A stretch of 64,000 nucleotides of DNA from UBA11996 sp964394975 (GTDB lineage: Bacteria; Chloroflexota; Dehalococcoidia; Lucifugimonadales; UBA826): the NCBI GenBank assembly GCA_964394975.1, contig CAYMZR010000002.1, positions 1-64,000 of the forward strand, read 5' to 3'. The position numbers were made by a program, and so were the translations under genes. Shown here in pieces: positions 25,488 to 34,070 of this stretch (positions are counted from its first letter, which is position 1; each line of letters starts with the position of its first letter). The notes beneath the pieces were generated by a model. It ran no database searches. It saw nothing but the letters and a program-made list of their open reading frames with translations, and was not told the DNA's origin.

Positions 25488-26069
25488 TTGACAGCCATAG
25501 GCGTCTTGGCTATCCAAGGCGACTTTCTAGAACACAGGAAAATGCTTAATTCAATTGAGGTTGAATCAAGAGAAGTGCGTTTGCCGCAAGAGCTAGAAAA
25601 TTTAGACGGCTTGATCATACCCGGCGGTGAAAGTACAACAATAGTCCAACTGATAGACATATATGGACTGCGGGGACCTCTTGTAGACAAAGTGCATAAA
25701 GGTCTTGCTATTTGGGGGACTTGTGCAGGAATGATAGTTATCGCTAAGAATCTTAACGACAAAAGGCCGACCCCTCTAGGGTTGATGGATATTGAGGTTA
25801 GCCGCAACGCTTTCGGCAGACAAATAGACAGTTTTGAAACTGATTTGGATATACATGGAATCGAAGGCCCCCCAATGCATGCCATTTTCATAAGGGCGCC
25901 TCTTGTTACTCAAATCGGAAGTGGTGTCGAAATACTAGCTGAGGTAGGTGAAGGGAAACCCGTGGCAGTAAAACAAAACCGAGTTCTTGCCACTTCCTTT
26001 CATCCTGAATTAACAGCAGATTCACGAATGCATTCAATGTTCGTAGATATAGCCCATTCGAAAGCATAA
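25488..26069 (+). CDS. pdxT: Pyridoxal 5'-phosphate synthase glutaminase subunit PdxT
   Basis: PdxT hydrolyses glutamine and channels ammonia to PdxS. The 193-residue class I glutaminase has IGVLAIQGDFLEH at the start, the family motif PGGESTTI, the nucleophile Cys in WGTCAGMIV, FGRQIDSFE, and the His-Glu pair in TSFHPELTAD. The start is TTG at 25488, with the ribosome site inside the last codons of pdxS, so the two genes are coupled. Length and motifs are normal. Confidence 0.95.
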   Translation: MTAIGVLAIQGDFLEHRKMLNSIEVESREVRLPQELENLDGLIIPGGESTTIVQLIDIYGLRGPLVDKVHKGLAIWGTCAGMIVIAKNLNDKRPTPLGLMDIEVSRNAFGRQIDSFETDLDIHGIEGPPMHAIFIRAPLVTQIGSGVEILAEVGEGKPVAVKQNRVLATSFHPELTADSRMHSMFVDIAHSKA

Positions 26070-26092
26070 AGCTTGGGAGGACCACCACAGTA

Positions 26093-27661
26093 GTGATCCA
26101 AGAAACAGATATAGATCTTAATGTTCTAATGGATGTGATCCCTGAAAGATTACGGACACTTCTGTTGGCCCAGAAAAATATCGGGGAATTATTGGAGGTA
26201 GTCTTAGATTTAGGTAGGCAGCCTGAAGCCCGATTCCTAGGAGAAAACAAACTTCTGGAAACTGACGAAGTAACCAATCATGACCTTGAATATGCTATTG
26301 GTAGAATCGGTCTTTTTGGAGCCGATAATAGGGCCGGTATAGAACGAACGCTTCATCGGATCTCTGCAATAAAAAACCGTGCTGGAAAAACAGTTGGAAT
26401 TACTTTTAGAGTGGGAAGGGCCGTCTACGGCACTGTAAAAATCATAGAAGACTTAATTCTTTCCGGGGAAAGTGTATTACTGCTAGGAAAACCAGGGGTA
26501 GGAAAAACCACAATGCTGAGAGAAGTAGCGAGAGTGCTAGCAGAAGACGCTGGGAAGCGAGTGATAGTAGTAGATACATCTAATGAAATAGCTGGCGATG
26601 GAGACATACCGCATAAAGCTATTGGCAGAGCTCGAAGAATGCAAGTCCCATCTCCTACAAAACAGCACGATGTAATGATAGAAGCTGTGGAAAACCATAT
26701 GCCAGAAGTCATTGTTATAGATGAAATTGGTACTGAACTGGAAGCAAATGCAGCTAGAACGATCGCTGAAAGAGGTGTCCAGTTGGTAGCCACAGCTCAT
26801 GGAAACACACTTGAAAACCTGATTATGAATCCTACTCTATCTGATTTGGTCGGTGGTATACAGACTGTTACTCTGGGAGATATCGAGGCCAGAAGAAGGA
26901 GGACTCAAAAAACTGTCCTAGAAAGAAATGCCCCTCCAACTTTTGAAAAACTGGTTGAAATACAAGGCTGGAATCTAGTAACAGTCCACTCCGACGTGAC
27001 CTCAACAGTGGATAGAATGCTGAGAAAACAGACAGTTAATTCAGAAGTGAGGTCAGTAGAAGAAGACGGCACAATCAGAAAGCATATGAGTTCATTTAAG
27101 TCTAATGAAGTAAATCGAGGTCTCGATTCTCAAGAAACAAATTTTGAGGCGTTAAATGGTAGTGACCATTTGCCAAATGAAGCTACAAAACTGACTCCCA
27201 TCATGCCCTACGGTGTTAATAAGGGCAGATTTGACCAAGTAATCAGATCGCTAAATGCTCCCATAACTCTAGTCGGGGACATCAAGAAAGCAGAAATGTT
27301 AGTAACAACAAAGAATTACCATCGAAGAGGAACCCACGCCCTGAAAAATGCCGAGCAAATGGGTAAACCAGTATTTGTATTGCGAAAAAATACAGTTCAT
27401 CAAATCGAGCAATTCGTGAGAGCTGTGACGAAAAATGAACAAACTTATATAGGTTCAGAATCAGAAAGGTCATTAGCTTTATTAGAAGCCGAACAAGCGG
27501 CTCAAAAAATAACCAATGGCGAATCGGAAATCACTCTCAGAGCTCAAAATTCCTATGTGAGAAGACTCCAGCATCAAATAGCTAGCGAATATGGGCTTGA
27601 ATCCAGTAGCGAAGGGAAAGAGCCTCATAGATCAGTCTTGATACAAAAAGTCGATGCCTAG
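26093..27661 (+). CDS. SpoIIIAA-like AAA ATPase with C-terminal R3H domain (Ycf45-like)
   Basis: This is a 522-residue protein. The ATPase core resembles SpoIIIAA/Ycf45: Walker A GKPGVGKTT at 132-140, VVDTSNEIAGDGDIPH, Walker B VIVIDEIG around 206-213, and ERGVQLVATAHGN. A linker and a second compact domain (about 390-460) follow. The last 40 residues are an R3H-type nucleic-acid-binding domain, with YVRRLQHQIASEYGL and the Gly-Lys-Glu-Pro-His-Arg run. The start is GTG with GGGAGG upstream. The family is common in cyanobacteria and Chloroflexi; its function is poorly known and probably concerns RNA or single-stranded DNA. It overlaps tmk by eight bases. Confidence 0.85.
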   Translation: MIQETDIDLNVLMDVIPERLRTLLLAQKNIGELLEVVLDLGRQPEARFLGENKLLETDEVTNHDLEYAIGRIGLFGADNRAGIERTLHRISAIKNRAGKTVGITFRVGRAVYGTVKIIEDLILSGESVLLLGKPGVGKTTMLREVARVLAEDAGKRVIVVDTSNEIAGDGDIPHKAIGRARRMQVPSPTKQHDVMIEAVENHMPEVIVIDEIGTELEANAARTIAERGVQLVATAHGNTLENLIMNPTLSDLVGGIQTVTLGDIEARRRRTQKTVLERNAPPTFEKLVEIQGWNLVTVHSDVTSTVDRMLRKQTVNSEVRSVEEDGTIRKHMSSFKSNEVNRGLDSQETNFEALNGSDHLPNEATKLTPIMPYGVNKGRFDQVIRSLNAPITLVGDIKKAEMLVTTKNYHRRGTHALKNAEQMGKPVFVLRKNTVHQIEQFVRAVTKNEQTYIGSESERSLALLEAEQAAQKITNGESEITLRAQNSYVRRLQHQIASEYGLESSSEGKEPHRSVLIQKVDA

Positions 27662-28268
27662 AAAAAAAACTTTTATAGTGCTGGAAGGAGTGGAAGGAAG
27701 TGGAAAAAGTACTCAGTCACTTCTTCTTTCTGAAAGACTCACTTTGGAAGATAGAGATAATTTATTAGTTAGAGAACCTGGAAGTACAAAGACGGGGGAA
27801 AAAATACGAAACCTGATTTTACAAGGTACGGAACTAAACCCATTATCTGAACTATTATTATTTTCAGCAGCGAGATCTGAACTCATCCAAAACGAAATTT
27901 TACCTGCCCTCAATTCCAATTCAGTGGTCGTATGCGACAGATATATATATTCCTCAATCGCCTATCAGGGACATGCTAAAGGGTTGGATCTAAATGTTAT
28001 AGCCAAGATTAATTCCATCACCACATCGCAATTAGATCCAGACTTGGTATTTTTGTTAGACATCGAACCCGAACTGTCCTTTGAAAGAAAAAAATTAGCC
28101 CCAAAGGATCGATTTGAAAAAGAATCGATGGAATTCCATAATCAAGTCAGAAAAGGTTATCTAAGCCTCGCAGAATTAAATCCGGACGTGTGGGTCATCA
28201 TAGACGGTCAAAAACCAACTGAAGAGATCAGAGAGCTAATTTGGGGAAAAGTTTCGGAGATTATTTGA
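27654..28268 (+). CDS. tmk: Thymidylate kinase
   Basis: Tmk phosphorylates dTMP to dTDP. The 204-residue protein has the P-loop EGVEGSGKST at 11-20, the dTMP-binding LLVREPGST, the DR(Y/H) motif in VVCDRYIYSSIAYQG, LDPDLVFLLDIEPEL and a LID region with KDRFEKE. The ATG lies inside the last codons of the R3H ATPase gene (eight-base overlap), so expression is coupled. It ends four bases before the convergent phosphatase gene. Confidence 0.95.
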   Translation: MPRKKTFIVLEGVEGSGKSTQSLLLSERLTLEDRDNLLVREPGSTKTGEKIRNLILQGTELNPLSELLLFSAARSELIQNEILPALNSNSVVVCDRYIYSSIAYQGHAKGLDLNVIAKINSITTSQLDPDLVFLLDIEPELSFERKKLAPKDRFEKESMEFHNQVRKGYLSLAELNPDVWVIIDGQKPTEEIRELIWGKVSEII

Positions 28269-28272
28269 TAAA

Positions 28273-29001
28273 TTAGATTTTCTGATTTTCGAAGACGGCC
28301 CGAGGGTTTGTCGAACACATCCTCGTAGCAATATCTATTCCCACCATACGTGTAGCATGAATGAAACCCAGTTCCATGTCATAGCATCTTTGCCCTGCAA
28401 CCATATGAGTATCAGAAGCAATTATATGTGCTAATCCTTGCTTCATAATATCAATAGAATTATTCAACGCAGTATCGCCGAATTTGCCATATAGACTACT
28501 CGCCGTCAGTTGTGTTAGGCAGCCCATTTGAATGAAATCAAATAATAGATTAGGTTCTTTTTCAAACACATTCATTCTTTCGGGATGTGCCAAAACTGGA
28601 GTCAAACCATAATTCAACAAATGTGCAATAATTTCTTCTATATAGGGAGGGCGTCCTTCCCATGGCATTTCAACTAATATGTATTCACTATCATTTAATG
28701 TTAGAGCCCTACCTTCCTCTATGTCTCTAAGTAACCCCAAATCAATATGATTTTCCATTCCTAATTTGATCTCAATTTCTACCCGATCTTCCTTGAGGAT
28801 TTGATTTAAATGGGAAACTAAGTCCTTTACTATGTTTACCGAAAGATTCTCATTAACATCTTTGCGGTGAGGGGTCACAATCACTGATTTCGTATTCTGA
28901 CTTTCAGCTATTTTGCATATTCTGATTGCTTCTGGAAACTCCTCGGGGCCGTCATCAACGCCTGGCAAAAGGTGGTTGTGAATATCATAAATATCAATCA
29001 T
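28273..29001 (-). CDS. CpsB/CapC-type PHP domain tyrosine phosphatase
   Basis: This is a 242-residue metal-dependent phosphatase of the PHP superfamily. The metal motifs DIHNHLLPGVDDGP, VTPHRKD, LAHPERMN and ASDTHM match CpsB/CapC/Wzb-type enzymes, which dephosphorylate tyrosine kinases controlling exopolysaccharide chain length. No tyrosine kinase or polysaccharide polymerase is adjacent, though a glycosyltransferase lies 1 kb away. It is transcribed alone from the short region before 29077. Confidence 0.85.
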   Translation of the reverse strand: MIDIYDIHNHLLPGVDDGPEEFPEAIRICKIAESQNTKSVIVTPHRKDVNENLSVNIVKDLVSHLNQILKEDRVEIEIKLGMENHIDLGLLRDIEEGRALTLNDSEYILVEMPWEGRPPYIEEIIAHLLNYGLTPVLAHPERMNVFEKEPNLLFDFIQMGCLTQLTASSLYGKFGDTALNNSIDIMKQGLAHIIASDTHMVAGQRCYDMELGFIHATRMVGIDIATRMCSTNPRAVFENQKI

Positions 29002-29076
29002 AGTTCTTAATTAGACCTCTAAATTAATTCCGGTTACTCTGATAGAATCACTGCTTAAATAATTTTTTTATATCAA

Positions 29077-29982
29077 ATGATCAAAATCACAAATTTTTCA
29101 GCCCCTTATCAAACAAAACTCGTAGAATTCATTAATTCAGTTAACGGGTCCTTGAATTCACCCAAAGAATTATCTCAAATTTTGTTCGATCAAAGCATTA
29201 ATATACCTCCTTCAAAACCAGAAAATGACTGTTATTTAGCGATGACGGAAAATGAAATTGTTGGATTTCTTCAATTGGTTGCAGAAATCCCTATCGGAAG
29301 GCTGGTCGGCCTTCAAACCATCAAGCCGGGCCCATATTCTGGCGACGTATTACAAAAATTTATTGATCTCTCAGTAAGAAAAGCCTCCAAAATAGAGACC
29401 AAAATAATCAATTTTCAAATCTCACAATACGATAAAACCTCCGCGAAAATTTTTGAAAACAACGCTTGGACGAAAATCAAAACATACTGGAACCTAAAAT
29501 TTGAAAACACTGAAATCGAAGATTTGATACTACCCCAAGGATATTCTTTACGCCACTTCAATAGTAAAAAGGATCTGAAGGCACTAATGGAAGTTCAAAA
29601 TCAGTCTTTTGGAACTCATTGGGGGTTTTCGCCGAACGATATAGGGCAGATCGAATATAGAACTCGGATGGAACGAACTACTGAGCAAGGAATTATATTT
29701 ATAGAAAAAGACCGTGAAATAGCCGGGTATAACTGGACAATGGAATCCCGCAAAGCTGATTCAGCTGTAGGTTGGATAGCCATGACTGGAGTGCATCCAA
29801 GCTACCGGGGGTTGCGATTAGGGAGAGCGGTGGTCCTTGCAGGAATGCATTATTTAATGTCCAGAGATATCCCACACATAGAACTTGAAGTCGATTCTGA
29901 AAATATCCCCGCAACCCATCTGTACGAAAGTATCGGATTCAAAAAGGTAGATCAGACCTACTGGTACCAAAAAGATTTATAA
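29077..29982 (+). CDS. Tandem GNAT family N-acetyltransferase
   Basis: This is a 301-residue protein with two GNAT folds. The N-terminal half (about 1-150) is weak. The C-terminal half (about 160-300) has the acetyl-CoA-binding stretch MTGVHPSYRGLRLGRAVV and then ELEVDSENIPATHLYESIGF, split here, as in active acetyltransferases. The tandem arrangement and this ending resemble mycothiol synthase MshD, but no specific assignment is safe. It converges on the glycosyltransferase gene, with only two bases between the stops. Confidence 0.8.
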   Translation: MIKITNFSAPYQTKLVEFINSVNGSLNSPKELSQILFDQSINIPPSKPENDCYLAMTENEIVGFLQLVAEIPIGRLVGLQTIKPGPYSGDVLQKFIDLSVRKASKIETKIINFQISQYDKTSAKIFENNAWTKIKTYWNLKFENTEIEDLILPQGYSLRHFNSKKDLKALMEVQNQSFGTHWGFSPNDIGQIEYRTRMERTTEQGIIFIEKDREIAGYNWTMESRKADSAVGWIAMTGVHPSYRGLRLGRAVVLAGMHYLMSRDIPHIELEVDSENIPATHLYESIGFKKVDQTYWYQKDL

Positions 29983-29984
29983 GG

Positions 29985-31205
29985 CTAAACAGCTTGGCTG
30001 TCTGCGGATTCTAGGACAATTTCCGCATAGTAATTGGATACTATTTGCGCAGTAAAATCCCAACTTAAGGAGCATGACTTCTTTAGAGCTTGTTCAGCCA
30101 TAAACCCATTTAAATCTTCATTTTGTAATAAGACTTCTATCTGACCAGCGAAAGCTTCTGGGCAGCGCCAAGGAATAAGATACCCTGTGGACCCATGGTC
30201 AACTATTGAAGGTATTCCCCCCACCCTAGAGGCCACGACTGGGGTTCCACATGCCATTGCTTCTATAGCTACGAACCCCAAACTTTCGTAATGTGAAGGT
30301 AAGACAAAAACATCTGCAGCACTGTAATAAGTCCTTAGTTCATCATGTGCGATCGGTCCTGTAAACATCACCTTTTTGATCAATCCAGTTTCTTGGACTA
30401 AGGATTTGATAGACCTTAAATATTTATCTCCTTCATCAGCTCCTCCGACAATATAAAGTAAAACATCCTTTTGTGTGGCGATCGAGGATACCGCCTTCAC
30501 CAAAATTTCAAGACCTTTAATAGGATCAATTCGACCCACAAAAAGGATCATCTGAGTGCCTTTAGGTATATTTAATTCATCTCTCGCAACATCACTATCG
30601 CAAGGATAAAACATTTCTAGATCTATACCAGGTGGCACAACGGCGATCTTATTTGTAAATTCTCCATACAATTGTCGGATATCTTGGATCTCTTTTTGCG
30701 TCAACACAAAAATTCCATCGGTACTGTCCATCAACCTATATTCTGAATCACTTCTGGAGAAATGTTCTTCCCCAACTGTGAGAGCTCTCAATTTGGTCTT
30801 TGCCAAAGTGTGGAAGGTAATCACATGAGGGATTTTCCATGATTCGGTCAGTAAATCGCCAATCAACCCTGAAAGCCAATAATGGCTATGCAATATGTCC
30901 AAGTCTACTCCTTCGTGGAGCATATAGGTTTGCAGGTTCCTAGAAAACTCAAAGACTAAATTGATAAAGTCATCTTTGGATACTTCCTGATCTCCGCCAT
31001 TTATGTGCACAAGTTTTGATCTCGCTCCGATGTTAAATTCGACATCTTCTTGAAAGTCATGTTTACGAGTAAAAACATAGACTGTATGTCCAATCGAATC
31101 TAGGCTTCTAGCGAGATTGTCAAGGTATACATTCATTCCCCCCGCATCTTTTTCTCCAAGATTGGCCATCGGGCAAGTATGAAAACTAACTAATCCTATT
31201 ATCAT
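29985..31205 (-). CDS. GT4 family glycosyltransferase
   Basis: This is a 406-residue GT-B fold glycosyltransferase of family 4. The N-terminal half opens with SFHTCPMANLGEKDAGGMNV, where the GGMNVY loop is typical of MshA- and sucrose-phosphate-synthase-like enzymes. The C-terminal half has VPPGIDLEMFYP, LFVGRIDPIKGLEIL, and the nucleotide-sugar motif LPSHYESLGFVAIEAMACGTPV, read in two parts. It would transfer a sugar from a nucleotide donor in the cytoplasm. The acceptor is unknown. It lies 12 bases after the BioF2-like gene, so the two may be co-transcribed. Confidence 0.88.
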   Translation of the reverse strand: MIIGLVSFHTCPMANLGEKDAGGMNVYLDNLARSLDSIGHTVYVFTRKHDFQEDVEFNIGARSKLVHINGGDQEVSKDDFINLVFEFSRNLQTYMLHEGVDLDILHSHYWLSGLIGDLLTESWKIPHVITFHTLAKTKLRALTVGEEHFSRSDSEYRLMDSTDGIFVLTQKEIQDIRQLYGEFTNKIAVVPPGIDLEMFYPCDSDVARDELNIPKGTQMILFVGRIDPIKGLEILVKAVSSIATQKDVLLYIVGGADEGDKYLRSIKSLVQETGLIKKVMFTGPIAHDELRTYYSAADVFVLPSHYESLGFVAIEAMACGTPVVASRVGGIPSIVDHGSTGYLIPWRCPEAFAGQIEVLLQNEDLNGFMAEQALKKSCSLSWDFTAQIVSNYYAEIVLESADSQAV

Positions 31206-31217
31206 TGTTCCATCATG

Positions 31218-32189
31218 TTACCGAGTTATTGTGAGGTCATAAACAGTGCGGTCATTTGCTCCCAAATGGTATTTGTAACGCTCAGTACCTCTAAGAAAAT
31301 TATATTCTTTTATGTCCCGTGATATGGCTTCCTGAATGGTTAATGCCTTATTAAGTAGTCCTACGCTTAAGGAAGACTTTTCCGGGTCATAGCCGCTGTT
31401 ATATAGAAGATATGTTCCATCGTAGTCAAAGCAAATGCAGCTAGCGACTCTAATCCCATCTACCTCCATAAAAAACAATTTATAATTCCCTAGTTTTGAA
31501 AAATGTAACGCTAAATCAACGAAAAAATCCTTGTTTTCTTGTGTGAGAAATTCGCTCTTATCACCACTGCTCAAAGCCATAAGACGAAAAAAATCGTCCA
31601 TATCTCTTCTCACTGAGTCGTCGCTAATTTCAACAACGTACTGTTTAAAATCTGTGTTGGCTTCCAAGCGTCTTAGTTTCCGTCTCAACTCATGTCGATC
31701 CTTCTTTCTCAACCCAGCTAAATATTCTTCCCAAGAATCAGGCAACCCCATACAAGGAGTGGTATCTGAATTATGTAAGTCGACTGTATGCCCATTCTTC
31801 CTTGCCATTTCAGGTAAGTACTCTAAAGTAGGGGAACTTTCAGGTATGGATTCTAGACGAAGCGTAACCCAATCCATCTCCAAGAGGTGATCCCAGGCCA
31901 TTGAAAAAAATTCCTCGCCACAACCTTGTACAACCGGAAAATCCATATAGTCATATACGTCAGAGTCTCCAATAAATGTTGCTTCTTTATCCTCCAGTAG
32001 TAATGGAAGTATTCCTATAGTTTTGCTTCCCGAGGCCAACACTTTTATTATAGGTTTCGTATCTTTCTTGAACCTTTGCCACCAAGTACCTTGCCATTGA
32101 GGAGTAATAAATATTGTATTCACATAGCAGTCGTTCATTATGTTTGACCAGGTCAATTCAACTTGATCAATATTTTCAAAATAGCTCAT
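31218..32189 (-). CDS. BioF2/CelD-like GNAT acyltransferase
   Basis: This is a 323-residue protein with the pattern of GNAT proteins formerly called BcsL/CelD or BioF2-like. It has TPQWQGTWWQRF near the start, GIRVASCICFDYDGTYLLYNSGYDP, read in two parts, and the basic helix LRKKDRHELRRKLRRLEA. Proteins of this kind add acyl or aminoacyl groups during polysaccharide or peptidoglycan modification. It lies in a minus-strand run thrC-folE-this gene-glycosyltransferase. The substrate is unknown. Confidence 0.75.
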   Translation of the reverse strand: MSYFENIDQVELTWSNIMNDCYVNTIFITPQWQGTWWQRFKKDTKPIIKVLASGSKTIGILPLLLEDKEATFIGDSDVYDYMDFPVVQGCGEEFFSMAWDHLLEMDWVTLRLESIPESSPTLEYLPEMARKNGHTVDLHNSDTTPCMGLPDSWEEYLAGLRKKDRHELRRKLRRLEANTDFKQYVVEISDDSVRRDMDDFFRLMALSSGDKSEFLTQENKDFFVDLALHFSKLGNYKLFFMEVDGIRVASCICFDYDGTYLLYNSGYDPEKSSLSVGLLNKALTIQEAISRDIKEYNFLRGTERYKYHLGANDRTVYDLTITR

Positions 32190-32197
32190 TCCGCCTC

Positions 32198-32791
32198 TTA
32201 TGACTTTGACAAATCTATAATTTTTATAAGTTTTTTTACTTCATGAACTTCTCCTCTATGGGCAGAAGTGATTATTTTGCTTTCAGCTTTCTTTACCCCT
32301 CGCAAAGTCATACACATATGTTCAGCAGACACAAATACGTAAGCAGAACTCGCATTAAGGATACGATAGATAGCATCGACAATTTGAGTGGTCAGCCTTT
32401 CTTGAATTTGTGGTCTTTTAGATAAGACATCTACTAAACGGGCAACTTTACTCGCCCCAACTACTCTGCCATTTGGGACGTATCCAACATGTGCATAACC
32501 ATAAAAAGGAAGAAGGTGATGTTCACATATTGAATTGAAGGCAATATCCGTAAAAGCTATTGGATCTGTATGGTTTTCCTCAAAAAAGACATTTAAAACC
32601 TCTACAGGGTCACATCTCATTCCAGAAAACAAATCCCGATACAACTCTGCCACTCGGTCAGGAGTACTCCTTAGTCCTTCCCTGTCAGGATTGTCTCCTA
32701 TTGCCTCTAAAATGTCGCGAACAGCCATGCTGATTTTGCTAGAGTTAAAATAGGCGTCGTTTGAGCTGTCATTTGACTCATTATTGCTCAT
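32198..32791 (-). CDS. folE: GTP cyclohydrolase I
   Basis: FolE converts GTP to dihydroneopterin triphosphate, the first step of folate synthesis. The 197-residue protein has the zinc ligands in NSICEHHLLPFYG and in SAEHMCMTLRGVKK, with VVGASKVARLVDVLSKRPQIQERL, read in parts, between them. Residues 1-20 are a polar, Asn/Ser-rich tail. The start ATG overlaps the threonine synthase stop by four bases. The later steps FolP and FolK are encoded at 15473-16821. Confidence 0.95.
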   Translation of the reverse strand: MSNNESNDSSNDAYFNSSKISMAVRDILEAIGDNPDREGLRSTPDRVAELYRDLFSGMRCDPVEVLNVFFEENHTDPIAFTDIAFNSICEHHLLPFYGYAHVGYVPNGRVVGASKVARLVDVLSKRPQIQERLTTQIVDAIYRILNASSAYVFVSAEHMCMTLRGVKKAESKIITSAHRGEVHEVKKLIKIIDLSKS

Positions 32792-33843
32792 GCCAGTGAC
32801 AGCGCATCTTCAACCGATTCAATTCTAGCCTCATATTCCTCTAAGGAGACCGGCTCTATTTCATTCGCGATGTCAGGATCTTTAAGTCCATTGCCTGTCA
32901 CTACACATACAATATCCTTATTTTTAAAAGATTCGCCAGCATTAACTCTTTTAAGCAAACCTGCCAAAGAGGCAGCAGATGCCGGTTCACAAAAAACCCC
33001 TTCTTCAGCTGCTAATCTACGATAGGCAGTCAAAATCTCGTCATCATCAACTTTGCCAATAACACCATTTGATTCATTCCGAGCCTTTATAGCCGATTCC
33101 CAACTAGCTGGATTCCCAATCCTAATAGCAGAAGCTACTGTGTGAGGATGGTCCACGATACGTCCGTCAACTATTGGCGATGCTCCTGATGCCTGGTATC
33201 CGTTCATCGCAGGTAGGTTACCTGAAAGCCCCTCTTGTTGGGCTTCAAGAAAACCTTTCCAATATGCTGTAATGTTGCCGGCATTACCAACTGGAATAAA
33301 AAGATGATCGGGGGCTTTTTTCAGTTCCTCAATAATTTCAAAAGACGCTGTCTTCTGACCTTCGATGCGATTAGGGTTTAGGGAATTTACCAGTTCAACA
33401 GGATGTCTTTCACACAACTCACGGGTAATTTCCAAAGCTCTATCGAAATTACCGTCAATTAACGCTATATGGGCTCCATAGGCTACTGCCTGAGCCAACT
33501 TACCTCTAGCTACATTCCCTTTCGGGACAATCAAGGTGGTTCGCAATCCAAGATGAGCTCCATATGCTGCCGCAGAGGCACTTGTGTTACCAGTGGAGGC
33601 GCAAGCTATAGAACGTATCCCTTTTTCCACAGCCTTGGCAACTGCTACAACCATACCTCGGTCCTTGAACGAACCAGTTGGGTTACATCCCTCTAGCTTA
33701 AAAAATAATGCGTTGCACCCTATTTCCTTCGCAATATTCCGCGATTCGACCAACGGAGTATTCCCTTCACCCAGGGTAAAAATTGGGGTTTCAGAGGTAA
33801 TGGGAAGGAATTTTTTATAAGTTTCTAGAATACCTTTGCCCAT
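32788..33843 (-). CDS. thrC: Threonine synthase
   Basis: ThrC converts O-phosphohomoserine to threonine with PLP. The 351-residue protein has the PLP-lysine motif GSFKDRGM, CASTGNTSASAAAYGA, VPVGNAGNITAYWKGF, and the phosphate-binding end VVTGNGLKDPD. This is the short bacterial form, about 350 residues. It heads the minus-strand thrC-folE pair and overlaps folE by four bases. The ribosome site is weak (AAAGGAA about 20 bases upstream). Confidence 0.93.
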   Translation of the reverse strand: MGKGILETYKKFLPITSETPIFTLGEGNTPLVESRNIAKEIGCNALFFKLEGCNPTGSFKDRGMVVAVAKAVEKGIRSIACASTGNTSASAAAYGAHLGLRTTLIVPKGNVARGKLAQAVAYGAHIALIDGNFDRALEITRELCERHPVELVNSLNPNRIEGQKTASFEIIEELKKAPDHLFIPVGNAGNITAYWKGFLEAQQEGLSGNLPAMNGYQASGASPIVDGRIVDHPHTVASAIRIGNPASWESAIKARNESNGVIGKVDDDEILTAYRRLAAEEGVFCEPASAASLAGLLKRVNAGESFKNKDIVCVVTGNGLKDPDIANEIEPVSLEEYEARIESVEDALSLA

Positions 33844-34070
33844 CTTGGAAGGCCGCCATTTCCTTTTGTGCCAACTTGATTATACCTGCCACAGACATGA
33901 TAAATATCTGCAAGTACTCTACAGGAGCAATAGTAGCTAGGCAAGACAAGGTGGTTCAAGAGTTTTTATTTAAATGCCAAATTCTGTATCTTACTTTTTC
34001 CACCATCTTTACCTTCCAATAGATTAATATTAAGAAGATAGGGTTTTATGGACTGGTAAAGGAAAAATAG

